From: JAIQGF01 sp051006995
GTDB taxonomy: Bacteria > Acidobacteriota > Terriglobia > Terriglobales > Acidobacteriaceae
Direction: 5' to 3'
DNA: 64,000 bases
Assembly (NCBI GenBank): GCA_051006995.1
Contig: JBPCSQ010000022.1
Location: 22,908-86,907, forward strand
Positions 25,255 to 33,477 of the stretch are shown piece after piece (within the stretch, counting starts at the first letter, position 1; every line of letters starts with the position of its first letter). The position numbers and the translations under genes are program-made. Below the pieces are notes generated by a model. It made no database searches and was not told the origin of the DNA. It worked only from the letters and a program-made list of their open reading frames with translations.

Positions 25255-26607
25255 ATGGACCGCCTGGTCGCCATCAACATGCTGATTCAGCTCGGCGTGG
25301 CCGCCGCCGTGGCCAGCGCACTGGTGCGTTCGCGGCAATTCAAGGAGCTGCTCTTTCGCGAGCGGCGCACTATCTCCGAGACCCTGAACCTGGTGATCTG
25401 GATCGGCACGCCGTTCGCCCTCGGCGTGGTGGTGCGCGTCACCGCGCCCAGCTTCCTCGCCGCCGACCTGTCGTTCGAGGCTTCCATGCTTACCGGCGTC
25501 ATGGGCGGGCCGCTGGCCGGAGTGCTGGGCGGAATTTTCGTCTCGCTGCCGTCGGTGGTCCATCGCGAGTGGTTCAACATGCCGTTCTGCATCCTGGCGG
25601 GCGCGATTGCTGGCACCATTCGCGAGATCGCCGGCGATCCCGAGATCATCTGGTCGTTTTCGCCGTTCATTGATCTCAGCATTTATCGCTGGATCAAGAA
25701 GGGCTTGCCGCGCCCAATGCTGGACTGGCAGATCGCCTTCTTCCTGCTCATCCTGGTGCTGCGCTTCCTGAAAATCGAACTGCACCGCTGGAACCCGAAC
25801 CACATTTTCAGCGTGGACAGCGCCACCTGGGGAGTGCTGGTGGCCATCTTCGCGGCCTCGGTCATGTGCGTAGCCATTCCGCTGAAGATCTGGAACAACA
25901 CGCGCATGGAAATCAAGCTGGAGGAGCAGCAGCGCGCCTTGCTGCACGCGCGCATGGAGGCCCTGCAGAGCCAGATCAATCCCCACTTCCTGTTCAACAC
26001 CCTGAATTCGGTCGCCTCGCTGGTGCGCTTCGATCCTGACACCGCGCGCGGGGTCATCGTCAAGCTGGCCAGCATTCTGCGGCGTCTGCTGCGCAAGGGC
26101 GACGCATTCGTGCAATTGCGCGAAGAGTTCGATTTTATTGACGACTACCTCGACATCGAGGTGGTGCGCTTCGGCCGCGACAAGCTGCGCGTGGTCAAAG
26201 ATCTGGAGCCCGAGTCGCTGGAGGCCGTCGTGCCCAGCATGTTGTTGCAGCCGCTGGTGGAGAACTCGCTGAAGCACGGGCTGGGGCCGAAAATCGAGGG
26301 CGGCACCCTGTACCTACGCAGCCGGCTTCACGACAGAAAGGTCGAAGTGGAAGTCGAAGACGACGGCGTCGGGATGGGCGCGGCGCATCTTCTTGAGCGG
26401 CCCAGCGGCGTGGGCGGTAGCGGCATCGGTATGGCTAACGTTGCCGAGCGCCTGAAGGTGCTCTACGGGGAATCGGCAAGCATGGTGATTTCCGCCGGTT
26501 CGATGGGCGGCACCATCATTCGCCTGACGCTGCCGGTCGTACATCCGCAGCAGGAAGGCACTGCCGCAGCCGCGTACTCCGAGACGCGAACGACGACGCC
26601 ACGATAG
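25255..26607 (+). CDS. LytS-type sensor histidine kinase (5TM, His_kinase)
   Basis: Protein of 450 residues. Residues about 1-210 carry six or so hydrophobic segments resembling the 5TMR-LYT sensor domain (LTGVMGGPLAGVLGGIFVSLPS is its mark). The H-box is QSQINPHFLFNTLNSV with His244, and the ATPase part shows LVENSLKHGL and EDDGVGMG. LytS kinases pass phosphate to LytTR regulators that control cell-wall or metabolite genes. No LytTR gene is adjacent, so it is an orphan here. ATG at 25255 is chosen since the membrane domain begins there; TAAAGT sits 11 bases upstream. The C-terminal 20 residues are a low-complexity tail. Confidence 0.88.
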   Translation: MDRLVAINMLIQLGVAAAVASALVRSRQFKELLFRERRTISETLNLVIWIGTPFALGVVVRVTAPSFLAADLSFEASMLTGVMGGPLAGVLGGIFVSLPSVVHREWFNMPFCILAGAIAGTIREIAGDPEIIWSFSPFIDLSIYRWIKKGLPRPMLDWQIAFFLLILVLRFLKIELHRWNPNHIFSVDSATWGVLVAIFAASVMCVAIPLKIWNNTRMEIKLEEQQRALLHARMEALQSQINPHFLFNTLNSVASLVRFDPDTARGVIVKLASILRRLLRKGDAFVQLREEFDFIDDYLDIEVVRFGRDKLRVVKDLEPESLEAVVPSMLLQPLVENSLKHGLGPKIEGGTLYLRSRLHDRKVEVEVEDDGVGMGAAHLLERPSGVGGSGIGMANVAERLKVLYGESASMVISAGSMGGTIIRLTLPVVHPQQEGTAAAAYSETRTTTPR

Positions 26608-26643
26608 CGTCACTGTTCAATCCACGGAGATGATGTTCCAGAG

Positions 26644-27885
26644 CTACTGCAGCTTGTAATGCCCCGCGCCGGATGAGAGGCCCGCAGAAAGCTGCTCCAG
26701 GATGTGGTACTGGCCGTAAACGTCCCAGAACTTGCCGGTAAATTTCATTGCCTTCGACATCACCAGACCGGCGGCCAAGCCAATCATTTCTGCCTCGATC
26801 TGGGACGCGCTGGCAGGAGCGCTCAATTTCCGCTCCAGGACGGACTTGCAGAGCGCGCCACGCTCGGCCGGCGGTTGCTCGCCGTCCCACTTGCCGGCAG
26901 CGCAGGAAAGCCCGATCTGGATAGCTATGCCGGCCTGCAGTTCTTTCGCCAGCTTTGCGTTATCGAGCTTTACGTTCCACCCCTTTGCCGACTCGATGGC
27001 CGCTTTCGCGTCGGCGTTCTCTTCGACCTTACGCACCCATTCGATACTGGCGGCGATAGCCGTGTTCACCGCAAGCTGCTGGTGAGCAGCGATGGAAGCG
27101 CCGTCTCCTTCGTGCGCTGGAACCGCTCCGGCGGCGTGGTAGGAGGCCTCGGAGCGCAACGGCTGACCTGGATTTTCGTACTCCTTGTAAATAAGCCCCG
27201 AATTGTCGTGGTTCATGTGCGTGTGGGTATTGGCAGCGTCGGTCAGAGCCGGATAAATGCCGCTCGTCACTTGGAAGGGCCACTTGGCTGGATCGGCATA
27301 TTTGGCGCGGAACTCGAACCAGGTCGGCGCACGTTTTTGCCCGGACGACTCCTCGAGCTTGACGCTGGTCTGGTTGAAGTCGAAGTGCACCCAGTCAGAG
27401 TGACTGTAAAAGTCCTGTACGGCGTGAAGGGAGGCGCCCAGGGTGATCAGCACCAGAACCTTTCGCGTGCGATCGTCGAGGCCTGTTTGCTTGCCAAAGC
27501 CGGCAAGGAGCTTTTGCGTGCTTTGTAGAAGCTGAGCGAACAGGTAATCGAACTGCGCATCGCGGCTCAGCTCGCCATTGAGGTTGTCAAAATGAAGAAA
27601 GACGGCCGAGCCCTGCGAGGCTGCGTTCTGCGAGACGTAGCCGGAAAGCTTTTGCAAATCGGCGCCTTGTAAGTGCTCGGAAACGTACTGCGAGACCGGC
27701 CCGAACAGGTCAGGTGAGAAATTGCCCAATTGCATGATCTTCCAGGCATCCTCGCTGAAGCCAAACTCCTGGCCGACCCTGTGGCTGGCCTGCGAATGCC
27801 AGAAGGTGTCAAATCCGGCCGCCGGCGAGGCCAGAAACGCAATGAGCGTTACCATGGCGGAGGTCTTCTTGAGTACTTCCCACAT
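26644..27885 (-). CDS. Secreted HET-C / zinc PLC-like protein
   Basis: Protein of 413 residues with a signal peptide (MWEVLKKTSAMVTLIAFLASPAAG). The centre has LGASLHAVQDFYSHSDWVHF with His154, Asp158 and His162, the metal-binding core shared by bacterial phospholipase C/P1-nuclease-fold proteins and the fungal HET-C family. Further candidate ligands are His30, His35 (FWHSQASHRV), Asp59 and His98. HET-C proteins are involved in fungal incompatibility and in some bacterial effectors; the activity of this protein is unknown, and a lipid- or nucleic-acid hydrolase is possible. ATG at 27885 places the signal peptide at the start; TAAGAT lies 11 bases upstream. It stands alone. Confidence 0.7.
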   Translation of the reverse strand: MWEVLKKTSAMVTLIAFLASPAAGFDTFWHSQASHRVGQEFGFSEDAWKIMQLGNFSPDLFGPVSQYVSEHLQGADLQKLSGYVSQNAASQGSAVFLHFDNLNGELSRDAQFDYLFAQLLQSTQKLLAGFGKQTGLDDRTRKVLVLITLGASLHAVQDFYSHSDWVHFDFNQTSVKLEESSGQKRAPTWFEFRAKYADPAKWPFQVTSGIYPALTDAANTHTHMNHDNSGLIYKEYENPGQPLRSEASYHAAGAVPAHEGDGASIAAHQQLAVNTAIAASIEWVRKVEENADAKAAIESAKGWNVKLDNAKLAKELQAGIAIQIGLSCAAGKWDGEQPPAERGALCKSVLERKLSAPASASQIEAEMIGLAAGLVMSKAMKFTGKFWDVYGQYHILEQLSAGLSSGAGHYKLQ

Positions 27886-27931
27886 CGCTGAGTCGAATCT
27901 TACGCCTGTCGGGGAGTAGACGAGCGAAAAC

Positions 27932-29074
27932 CTACGCCTTCTTTTCCAGGACTTGGCGATAGAATTTTTCGTACTGCGGAATGATGCGGGTGGAGCAGAA
28001 GTGCCCTTGCGCGACGGTGCGGCCCTCGCGCGCCATCTGCTTGCGTTTGGCATCGTCGGTGAGCAGGTCTACAGCGCAACGCGCCATCTCCTCGACATCG
28101 CCTACTTCGGCCAGAAACCCGGTTTTGCCGTGCTCGATGACTTCCGGCATACCGCCGACGTTGGTTCCAATGGGGACAACCTCGCAGGCCATCGCCTCCA
28201 GAGCTGCCAGGCCGAACGATTCCAACTGGCTGGGCAGGAGCATCACGTCGGCAGTAGCCAACTTCTCATGCACCCGGTCCTGCTTGCCCAGAAAAATGAT
28301 GCGGTCGTGGATGCGCTTGTCCATCGCCATCCACTCGGCGCGCGAGCGTTCCGGGCCATCGCCGATCAGTAACAGCTTGGCCGGAACCTTCTTCTGCACC
28401 AGGTCGAAGATTTCAATCACGTCCTGAATGCGCTTGACCGGGCGGAAATTGCTGAGATGCACGAGCAGGCGCTCCTCATCGCGGGCGAACTCGCGACGGC
28501 GCTCCTGCCATTGCGGATCGCGGCGGTAGATATCGCAATTGACGAAGTTGTAGATCACCTTAATGGAATCGGAGAGGCCGAACTCGGAGAGCGTGCGCTC
28601 GCGCAGGTACTTGGAGATGGCGGTGACGCCGTCGCTTTGCTCGATGGAGAAGCGCGTGATCGGCAGGTACGACCGGTCCTGCCCGACCAGCGTGATATCA
28701 GTGCCGTGCAAGGTGGTGACAAAGGGCAGGCGGCGCGCGCGCGGCGACTTGTCGAGCATCTGCTTCGCCAGGTAGGCGCTCACCGAATGTGGGATGGCAT
28801 AGTGCACGTGCAGCAGGTCGAGCTCGTAAATCTCGGCGACCTCGGCCATGCGCGTGGCCAGCGCCAAATCGTAAGGCGGGAATTCGAAGAGCGGATAGTG
28901 CGAGACCTCGACCTCGTGGTACCAGATGTTGGGCTGCGGCCCCGACAACCGGAATGGCTGCGCATAGGTGATGAAGTGGACGTGGTGGCCGCGCTGGGCG
29001 AGTTCGATGCCCAACTCAGTGGCGACCACGCCGCTGCCGCCATAGGTCGGATAACAGGTGATGCCGATTTTCAT
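27932..29074 (-). CDS. bshA: BshA, N-acetyl-glucosaminyl L-malate synthase
   Basis: Protein of 380 residues, GT4 family. It joins UDP-GlcNAc and L-malate in the first step of bacillithiol synthesis. The start MKIGITCYPTYGGSGVVATE is the characteristic BshA N-terminus, with LLHVHYAIPHSVSAYLAKQ and the donor-site motif ESFGLAALEAMACEVVPIG (E-x7-E). ATG at 29074 is chosen because homologues begin exactly there. The dispersed repeat follows directly upstream, so no clear promoter is seen. BshB and BshC are not in the window. Confidence 0.93.
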   Translation of the reverse strand: MKIGITCYPTYGGSGVVATELGIELAQRGHHVHFITYAQPFRLSGPQPNIWYHEVEVSHYPLFEFPPYDLALATRMAEVAEIYELDLLHVHYAIPHSVSAYLAKQMLDKSPRARRLPFVTTLHGTDITLVGQDRSYLPITRFSIEQSDGVTAISKYLRERTLSEFGLSDSIKVIYNFVNCDIYRRDPQWQERRREFARDEERLLVHLSNFRPVKRIQDVIEIFDLVQKKVPAKLLLIGDGPERSRAEWMAMDKRIHDRIIFLGKQDRVHEKLATADVMLLPSQLESFGLAALEAMACEVVPIGTNVGGMPEVIEHGKTGFLAEVGDVEEMARCAVDLLTDDAKRKQMAREGRTVAQGHFCSTRIIPQYEKFYRQVLEKKA

Positions 29075-29076
29075 AG

Positions 29077-29108
29077 GCACAAGGCGCAAGGCTCAAGGCG
29101 AAAGGAGC
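29077..29108. repeat. Intergenic repeat copy (AAGGCGCAAGGCTCAAGGCG)
   Basis: Tandem AAGGC units immediately upstream of bshA, the same family as at 3208-3250. The rest of the gap to 29308 (about 200 bases) has no ORF or RNA that I can support. Confidence 0.5.
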
Positions 29109-29308
29109 AACCGGACAATGTAACAGACGCGCCGCTAGGTCTGCGGTTATGGGTCCACGGTTGGCGGTTTACGTTGACGACACCGTGAGCTGCAGAATCA
29201 GACTGCGATTGCGATAAAACGCTGCTGGAAGAGCGCGGAGGTCTGATTGCTTTGCCGGCGCGATAGATGTGGGGCGAACCGCCGAAAACCGTCAGCCGTA
29301 AATCGAAA

Positions 29309-29695
29309 TCAGGCTTCGCCCTTGGAGCCCACGGGCTGTTCTTCGCGATTCGCTTCGTCGAGGTAGAGCTTGATTTTTTCCAGTAGGGAAGGGAAGAGCT
29401 CTTCCTTGTTGAGGCAGGCCTTGACGTCATCGCCGCCCTCGACCGGGCCATAGCCGGTGACGATGATGACGGGAGTTTCGGGGCTGGTGGCGTGGATCTT
29501 GCGGGCCAGTTCCAGGCCATTCATGCCGTCCATGCGGAAGTCGGTGACCAGGATGTCGAACTTTTCGCGCTCGAATTTTTCCAGGGCGTCGGCGGCATTG
29601 TAGGCGCAGACGGCGCGGTATCCCTGCATTTCCAGGATCTCGCAACTGAGGCGAGCCAGTACCTCGTGGTCATCAACGAACAGTATGGTTTTCAT
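29309..29695 (-). CDS. Single-domain CheY-like response regulator
   Basis: Protein of 128 residues with only a receiver domain. The acidic pocket is Asp8-Asp9, the phosphorylation site Asp52 in VTDFRMDGMNG, Thr80 in IVTGYG, and Lys97 in CLNKEEL. The Pro that normally follows the Lys is Glu here, a mild deviation. The last dozen residues (EEQPVGSKGEA) are non-conserved. It has no output domain, so it must act through a partner protein. No kinase gene is adjacent. Confidence 0.88.
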   Translation of the reverse strand: MKTILFVDDHEVLARLSCEILEMQGYRAVCAYNAADALEKFEREKFDILVTDFRMDGMNGLELARKIHATSPETPVIIVTGYGPVEGGDDVKACLNKEELFPSLLEKIKLYLDEANREEQPVGSKGEA

Positions 29696-29872
29696 GCGAG
29701 GCCCTCTCGGGTTGGCGAAACGAGTCGGCCAGGCGCACCGGCATCCGGGGCGGCCAGGCTCCCTGATTGGTTTCTTCTACTCAGGAAAAGGATGCACGAA
29801 GGCAAAAATTATAGCCAATCGGGGTCGAAATGAACCGGTTTGCAACCTCGTCCGAGCCAGGCCAGGGCGCGT

Positions 29873-29901
29873 TTGACCCGGTATTATCGGGTACGTATAC
29901 T
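29873..29901 (+). promoter_or_regulatory. Sigma-70-type promoter of the tRNA-Val/tRNA-Asp unit
   Basis: TTGACC, a 17-base spacer and TATACT lie about 30 bases upstream of the tRNA-Val 5' end. It is one of the few promoters in the window with both hexamers near consensus, as is common for stable-RNA genes. Confidence 0.75.
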
Positions 29902-29931
29902 GCCAAGCAGCGGATATTTTGCCCCTGTTCG

Positions 29932-30008
29932 GGGCGGTTAGCTCAGCTGGTTAGAGCGTCTGCCTTACAAGCAGAAGGTCGCTGGTTCGAGTCCAGCACT
30001 GCCCACCA
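29932..30008 (+). tRNA. tRNA-Val (anticodon TAC)
   Basis: Seventy-seven bases with encoded CCA. Acceptor GGGCGGT pairs with ACTGCCC (one G-T), the D arm GCTCAGCTGGTTAGAGC is regular, the anticodon stem TCTGC/GCAGA encloses CTTACAA with anticodon TAC, and the T arm has GGTTCGAGTCC. It decodes GTA/GTG. It lies 21 bases before tRNA-Asp and shares its promoter. Confidence 0.97.
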
Positions 30009-30029
30009 TATTTGGCGCCGGTTCATACC

Positions 30030-30106
30030 GGGGACGTAGTTCAGTTGGTTAGAACGCTGCCCTGTCACGGCAGAGGTCGCGAGTTCGAGTCTCGTCGTCC
30101 CCGCCA
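30030..30106 (+). tRNA. tRNA-Asp (anticodon GTC)
   Basis: Seventy-seven bases with encoded CCA. Acceptor GGGGACG pairs with CGTCCCC, anticodon stem CTGCC/GGCAG encloses CTGTCAC with anticodon GTC, and the T arm is GAGTTCGAGTCTC. The discriminator base is G, as in other Asp tRNAs. Confidence 0.97.
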
Positions 30107-30186
30107 TTCTTCTCTTCACATGCTGTTGCTTCGACGCGGACTTAAGCCCGAGTCTCGCACGTAGCGCTCCGGCTACCCCGTCCACG

Positions 30187-30192
30187 TACAAT
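30187..30192 (+). promoter_or_regulatory. -10 element (TACAAT) for the PhoB-like regulator, leaderless spacing
   Basis: TACAAT ends six bases before the GTG start. No -35 and no ribosome site are visible. Confidence 0.55.
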
Positions 30193-30198
30193 ACACGC

Positions 30199-30891
30199 GT
30201 GAGCGAGCTGGTATTCCTCCTGGAGGACGACGCCGACATCGCGCGCCTGGTGCGGCATCAGCTGGAGACCGCGGGCTACCGAACGCGGGTCTTTTCTTCG
30301 GCGGCCACTTTTGTTGCCGAGGCGCAGAAACAGCGTCCCGCGCTCTGCCTGCTCGACATCATGGTTCCCGACGGCAACGGCCTGGAAGTCTGCCAGGAAA
30401 TCCGCCGCTCTGCCTCGATCGCATCCACACCGATCGTTTTCCTGACCGCCAAGACATCAGAGGCGGACAAGGTGCTCGGCCTCGAACTCGGCGCCGACGA
30501 CTACATCAGCAAGCCTTTCAGCCCGCGCGAACTGGTGGCTCGCACCAAGGCAGTGCTGCGCCGCTTTGAGCGTCCGCTGGCACTCACCCCGGTCCATGCT
30601 GGCGACGTTCAACTGGACCCGGCGTCGGTCACCGTAACGGTTCGCGGCCAGCCGGTCGAGACCACCGCGACCGAGTTCCGCCTGCTGGATTACCTGGCGC
30701 GTCATGCGGGCCGCGTCTTCAGCCGCGATCAGTTGCTCGATGCCGTTTGGCGCGACACCACCTTTGTTACGCCACGCTCGGTGGACGTCTACATCCGCCG
30801 CCTGCGCGAAAAAATCGAGCGCGACCCGGAAAATCCGGAGTACCTGAGGACCGTCCGCGGCATGGGATATCGCTTCGAGGCGCCCAAATGA
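30199..30891 (+). CDS. OmpR/PhoB-family response regulator
   Basis: Protein of 230 residues: receiver domain (residues 3-120) with Asp10-Asp11, phospho-acceptor Asp53 in LLDIMVPDGNG and Lys105 in YISKPFSPREL, followed by a winged-helix DNA-binding domain ending DVYIRRLREKIERDPENPEYLRTVRGMGYRF. The kinase gene overlaps its stop (ATGA). The downstream remnant of phoU suggests that the pair is the PhoB/PhoR phosphate system, or descends from it. The GTG start follows TACAAT at leaderless spacing. Confidence 0.92.
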   Translation: MSELVFLLEDDADIARLVRHQLETAGYRTRVFSSAATFVAEAQKQRPALCLLDIMVPDGNGLEVCQEIRRSASIASTPIVFLTAKTSEADKVLGLELGADDYISKPFSPRELVARTKAVLRRFERPLALTPVHAGDVQLDPASVTVTVRGQPVETTATEFRLLDYLARHAGRVFSRDQLLDAVWRDTTFVTPRSVDVYIRRLREKIERDPENPEYLRTVRGMGYRFEAPK

Positions 30892-32618
30892 GGAAGCGGA
30901 TTTTCTTCAAGCTCCTGGGCGCGTTCCTTGCAGTGATCGCGGTTGCCACGCTGACGCTCGACCTCGGAATCCGCGGCTCCTGGGAACAGTCGCTCTACGC
31001 CGAAATCCAAACCAGCCTGACGCAGAAAGCCAGGCTGTTCGCACTTTCCGTCGAACAGGAGCGTGACCGGCGGTCGTACCAGCAAATCGCTAACGAAATC
31101 TCCGAGCGCGCCGACGCGCGCGCCACCGTCATTGAGCCCGGCGGACGAGTGCTGGCCGACACGCGCGCGAACCCCGCGGAAATGGAAAATCACGCCACGC
31201 GCCCCGAATTCATCGCCGCGCTTCACGGCCACATGGGCAGCAACATTCGCACCAGCCATACGGTCGGCATCCCATTTTTGTACGTGGCCGCCCCGATTTC
31301 AGGGGGCGCCGTTCGGCTGGCTTACCCACTTTCGTCCATCCAGGCCATGACGCGGCACGTGCGCCTGCACCTGCTCTACGCGTCGTTGGCAGCGCTGGCG
31401 CTGGCCACGCTGATCTCGGCGCTGGTGGCGCACGCCATTGCGCGGCGATTGCAGCGCATTGTGGTGTTTGCCGAGCGCATTGCCGTGGGCGATTTGACCG
31501 CGCGGATTGCGCCGCGCTCGCAGGATGAAATCGGGCAGGTCGCGGCCGCGCTGGATCATACGGCCCGCCGCCTGGAGCAAACCTTCGCCGCGGTCGAAGC
31601 CGGGCGCGCCCAATTGGAGGCCCTGCTCAACAGCATGCAGGACGCAGTTCTAGCGGTGTCCAAAGATCGCCGAGTCCAATGGTCGAACGGTCCTATGCAG
31701 AGCTTGACGCGGCTCTCCAATGGGGCCGCCATGACCGACATCATTCGCGACCCACAATTCCTGCAGGCTGTAGAGGGCACGCTCGCCAGTGCCGAACCGC
31801 ACAGCGCACGCGCCACCTCTGTTGCTCCAGGACGCACCTTCAGCGTGACCGCGGCGCCCATGCACGGAGGCGGTGCCGTTGCCGTGTTGCACGATATCAG
31901 CGACGTCGAACGTGTGGAGAAAACGCGCCGCGATTTCATTGCCAACGTCTCGCATGAATTGCGTACTCCGCTCACTTCCATTCAGGGCTACGCGGAAACG
32001 CTACTTGACATGGAACCCGCGCCTGGCGCGAACGAGCGCCGCGCTGAATTCCTCGAGGTGATTCGCAAGAATGCCAGCCGGATGAGCCGGCTGACGGAAG
32101 ACCTGCTGGTTCTGGCGCGCGTCGAATCCGGTGAACAGCCCTTCCACCTCCGCGCCGCCGCCCCCGCCGAGTTGCTGGAGGACGCCGCCGAGAGCTTCCG
32201 GGAGACCACGGCGGCCGCTGGAATCGAGTTGGTCGCCGCCAGCCAGGCAATGCAACCGGTTCAGGCGGATGGCGATGCCATTCACCAGGTGTTCGCCAAC
32301 CTGATTGACAATGCAATGAAATATGGCGCCGGGGGCAAGAAAATCGAGATCGGCGCGTGCGATCGTGGCGATGCGGTTGAATTTTATGTCCGCGACTTCG
32401 GCGCCGGTATTGCTTCCGAGCACCTGCCGCGGCTGTTCGAACGCTTTTATCGCGTGGACAAGGCGCGATCTCGTGAATCGGGCGGAACCGGCCTGGGGCT
32501 CGCCATCGCCAAGCACATTGTGCGCGCGCACGGCGGAGCGATTCGCGTCAGCAGCGAGCTCAATCACGGGGCAACGTTTTCATTCAGCCTGCAACGCGCC
32601 GATGTCCCACCCGCCTAA
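30888..32618 (+). CDS. PhoR-like sensor histidine kinase
   Basis: Protein of 576 residues. Helix at about 8-28, periplasmic sensor to about 165, second helix (LLYASLAALALATLISALVAH), HAMP (RIVVFAERIAVGDLTARIA), a PAS-like section, then HisKA with His356 in FIANVSHELRTPLTSIQGY and a complete HATPase (LIDNAMKYG, RDFGAGIASEHLPRLFERFYR, GTGLGLAIAKHIV). ATG overlaps the regulator stop by four bases; a longer in-frame reading through the regulator gene is not coding. In related genomes such pairs precede pst and phoU genes; only a phoU 3' fragment follows here. Confidence 0.92.
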   Translation: MRKRIFFKLLGAFLAVIAVATLTLDLGIRGSWEQSLYAEIQTSLTQKARLFALSVEQERDRRSYQQIANEISERADARATVIEPGGRVLADTRANPAEMENHATRPEFIAALHGHMGSNIRTSHTVGIPFLYVAAPISGGAVRLAYPLSSIQAMTRHVRLHLLYASLAALALATLISALVAHAIARRLQRIVVFAERIAVGDLTARIAPRSQDEIGQVAAALDHTARRLEQTFAAVEAGRAQLEALLNSMQDAVLAVSKDRRVQWSNGPMQSLTRLSNGAAMTDIIRDPQFLQAVEGTLASAEPHSARATSVAPGRTFSVTAAPMHGGGAVAVLHDISDVERVEKTRRDFIANVSHELRTPLTSIQGYAETLLDMEPAPGANERRAEFLEVIRKNASRMSRLTEDLLVLARVESGEQPFHLRAAAPAELLEDAAESFRETTAAAGIELVAASQAMQPVQADGDAIHQVFANLIDNAMKYGAGGKKIEIGACDRGDAVEFYVRDFGAGIASEHLPRLFERFYRVDKARSRESGGTGLGLAIAKHIVRAHGGAIRVSSELNHGATFSFSLQRADVPPA

Positions 32619-32623
32619 CCCCC

Positions 32624-32755
32624 TATGCACGCTCGCCCACGTCCATCCGCCAGGCTCTGGATGCCCTGCTGATCGCGCGCAACCTCGAGCGCGTGGGCGA
32701 TCACGCGACCAACATTGCCGAAGACGTCATCTTCTGGGTCCGCCGCGGCGACTAG
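32624..32755 (+). pseudogene. phoU: phoU remnant (C-terminal ~40 codons)
   Basis: Directly after the kinase stop one frame reads IRQALDALLIARNLERVGD followed by HATNIAEDVIFWVRRGD and a stop. This is the conserved last helix of PhoU (ARNLER-GDHATNIAEDV). There is no start codon, ribosome site or N-terminal PhoU sequence: about 170 residues are missing. PhoU with the Pst transporter shuts down PhoR when phosphate is plentiful. A deletion that removed pst genes and most of phoU between the kinase and this end explains the arrangement. Its stop overlaps the stop of the facing ABC ATPase gene. Confidence 0.8.
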
Positions 32756-33477
32756 CCCACCGCTTCGGCGGCTTCGTTTTCCGTAACCACACGCCCGTCG
32801 AGCAGATGAATGCCTCGCTCTGCATGCTGCGCAAATCGAGGATCATGCGTGACCATGCAGATGGTTGCGCCCTCCCGATGCAATTCGTGCAGCAGATCCA
32901 TCACGGCGTTGGCATTCTGCGAGTCGAGGTTCCCGGTGGGCTCGTCGGCGAGCAGGATCGAGGGACTTCCAGCAAGCGCTCGTGCCACGGCGACGCGTTG
33001 TTGCTGGCCACCTGAGAGTTGGGACGGATAATGCGCAGTCCGATGGCTCATGCAGACGCGCTCCAAGGCTTGCTGGACGCGCTGCTTTCTTTGCGTGCCG
33101 CTCATGCCGCGGTAGGTCAAAGGAAGCTCCACGTTCTCATATACAGTGAGATCACCGATCAGGTTGAAGCTTTGGAAAATGAAGCCGATCTCACGGTTTC
33201 GGATGATGGCGCGCTCGCCGATATCGAGGTTCTCCAGGGCTTTACCCTTGAGCAGGTAGCGCCCGCCGCTGGGAGAATCGAGCAGGCCGACAATGGCGAG
33301 CAGCGTGGACTTGCCGGAACCCGATGGGCCGTGGATGCACACGTACTCGCCCCGGCGGATCTCGAGGTTAATGCTCGCCAGGGCGTGGGTTTCGACTTCG
33401 TCCGTGTAAAACACCTTGCTGATGTCTTGCATGCAAATCAGCACATCATCTGCCCGGTTCATATCGCCTCGATTCAT
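32752..33477 (-). CDS. MacB/LolD-type ABC transporter ATP-binding protein
   Basis: Protein of 241 residues with Walker A GPSGSGKST at 50-58, Q-loop IFQSFNLIGDLTVYENV, signature LSGGQQQRVAVARAL, Walker B ILLADEPTGNLDS and the H-loop VTHD. This subclass powers MacB-like efflux or lipoprotein release. ATG overlaps the stop of the HlyD-type adaptor gene (ATGA); the order PadR, permease, adaptor, ATPase makes one operon. The minus-strand stop overlaps the phoU remnant stop on the other strand. Confidence 0.94.
   Translation of the reverse strand: MNRGDMNRADDVLICMQDISKVFYTDEVETHALASINLEIRRGEYVCIHGPSGSGKSTLLAIVGLLDSPSGGRYLLKGKALENLDIGERAIIRNREIGFIFQSFNLIGDLTVYENVELPLTYRGMSGTQRKQRVQQALERVCMSHRTAHYPSQLSGGQQQRVAVARALAGSPSILLADEPTGNLDSQNANAVMDLLHELHREGATICMVTHDPRFAQHAERGIHLLDGRVVTENEAAEAVG

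Noticed and set aside
29932..30106. Integration site at the tRNA genes
   Set aside because: No integrase gene and no repeated tRNA 3' end were seen in the window.
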